Below, one piece after another: positions 63,254 through 64,000 of a stretch of DNA of 64,000 nucleotides. Origin of the DNA: Gammaproteobacteria bacterium (GTDB taxonomy: Bacteria; Pseudomonadota; Gammaproteobacteria; Burkholderiales; Nitrosomonadaceae); assembly GCA_015709635.1 (NCBI GenBank), contig CP054180.1, forward strand, positions 2,852,001 to 2,916,000. The letters run 5' to 3'. Position 1 is the stretch's first letter, and each line of letters starts with the position of its first letter. Under the pieces are notes generated by a model that was not told where the DNA came from, searched no databases, and saw nothing but the letters and a program-made list of their open reading frames with translations. The position numbers were made by a program, and so were the translations under genes.

Positions 63254-64000
63254 TTACTTATTTTCCACATGCATAGATGTCTTAACCGCAGATGCACCTT
63301 GAGCCGCTACCCATTTGCTGTACTCACCTGCTTCCATCGCCTCAACTACAATCGGCATAAAACCATGATCTTTGCCACACAATTCGGCACATTGACCACG
63401 ATAAATTCCCGGCTTGTCTGCCGTAAACCATGTATCACGAATAAAACCCGGAACCGCATCTTGCTTAATTCCCAGCGCAGGCACCCACCAAGCATGAATG
63501 ACATCGTTCGCCGTCAGAATAACACGCACTTTTTTACCCACCGGAACAACTACACGATTATCAACTTCCAGCAAATAGTTTTCACCTTTAGGCGCTTTAT
63601 TTTCAACCTGAGCGCGCGGCGTTGACAATTTACTGTAGAAACTTATACCTTCGCCTTCGCCTTGAAGATAATCATAACCCCACATCCACTGATATCCCGT
63701 TGCCTTAATCGTCATATCAGGACTTGAAGTATCTTTCATAGCGATAACTGTTTTTGTTGCAGGATAAGCCATCACGACAAGAATGAGACAAGGTATTACA
63801 GTCCAGATAATTTCAACTGCAGTACTGTGATGAAAATTTGCCGCCTTATAGCCAAGTGATTTGCGATGTTTCAACACAGAGTAAAACATGACACCAAAAA
63901 CACCAATAAAAATAACCAAACAGATCCACATAAGCAGAATGTGCTGATCATAGATATCCTTCGCTATAACACTCTGCGGTTCGGGCAAATTATACTTAGA
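63254..64000 (-). CDS. ctaC: Cytochrome c oxidase subunit II, 5' end missing
   Basis: Carries the CuA centre that accepts electrons from cytochrome c. Two N-terminal helices (HILLMWICLVIFIGVFGVMF and EIIWTVIPCLILVVMAYPAT) and the CuA motif RGQCAELCGKDHGFMP are present. The frame stays open to the right edge, so a signal peptide or start upstream is missing; a TTG at 63988 is probably internal. First gene seen of the operon. Confidence 0.96.
   Translation of the reverse strand, partial: SKYNLPEPQSVIAKDIYDQHILLMWICLVIFIGVFGVMFYSVLKHRKSLGYKAANFHHSTAVEIIWTVIPCLILVVMAYPATKTVIAMKDTSSPDMTIKATGYQWMWGYDYLQGEGEGISFYSKLSTPRAQVENKAPKGENYLLEVDNRVVVPVGKKVRVILTANDVIHAWWVPALGIKQDAVPGFIRDTWFTADKPGIYRGQCAELCGKDHGFMPIVVEAMEAGEYSKWVAAQGASAVKTSMHVENK

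Overview
The window looks like chromosomal DNA of a Betaproteobacterium. The protein sequences and gene orders (rpmH-rnpA-yidD-yidC-mnmE, dxs-ispA-xseB in inverted order, an aa3 cytochrome oxidase operon with ctaG and a DUF2970 gene, lptF-lptG) fit that class. A Nitrosomonas-like organism is my best guess from general resemblance only; no ammonia-oxidation gene lies here to prove it. I see no phage, plasmid, CRISPR array, rRNA or tRNA gene.

Layout. 1-6.7 kb (+): a sugar-phosphate and storage-glucan block, with zwf (cut by the left edge), a ROK kinase resembling polyphosphate glucokinase, transketolase and a cytoplasmic GH15 glucoamylase. 6.8-12.1 kb (-): a DraG-like ADP-ribosylglycohydrolase, folE2, then dxs, ispA and xseB. 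12.5-20.8 kb (+): a small membrane protein, then a lipid-headgroup and envelope block: a GNAT-like protein, a MobA-like nucleotidyltransferase, lptF, lptG, a CDP-alcohol phosphatidyltransferase, a diacylglycerol-kinase-like protein and a Tam41-like nucleotidyltransferase. 20.9-25.2 kb: a DUF2959 lipoprotein, yaeQ, a DUF488 gene, an adhesin-E-like protein and an ExbB/ExbD/TonB-like set. 25.6-33.2 kb: a two-gene c-di-GMP module (degenerate HD-GYP, then EAL), a GH19 enzyme with a secreted partner, mutL, and two envelope proteins.

33.2-48.4 kb (+) is the accessory highlight. It holds a flavin monooxygenase, a 2128-residue highly-reducing-type iterative PKS with no thioesterase, an alpha-oxoamine synthase that probably offloads the chain onto an amino acid, an MMPL/RND exporter, a LolA-like periplasmic protein, an outer-membrane protein, and a phosphopantetheinyl transferase interrupted by a frameshift at a run of nine A. 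In front of it is a perfect TGTGA-N6-TCACA operator, spaced as in a class II CRP promoter. Together the genes look like a pathway that makes an amino-ketone polyketide lipid and moves it to the outer membrane.

48.5-55.2 kb: the mnmE-yidC-yidD-rnpA-rpmH block (-; mnmE seems to lack a normal start codon and may use ATA), trmJ (+), argB (-) and a cheW/pilI-like gene (-). 55.3-57.3 kb (+): a BON-domain lipoprotein and a GlcD-like FAD oxidase. 57.4-64 kb (-): the cytochrome c oxidase operon ctaC-ctaD-small protein-ctaG-DUF2970-ctaE-SURF1-SCO-like-ctaB, with ctaC cut by the right edge.

Two families of small terminal-inverted-repeat elements (MITE-like) are scattered in intergenic DNA. One copy of family A sits inside a copy of family B near 25.3 kb.
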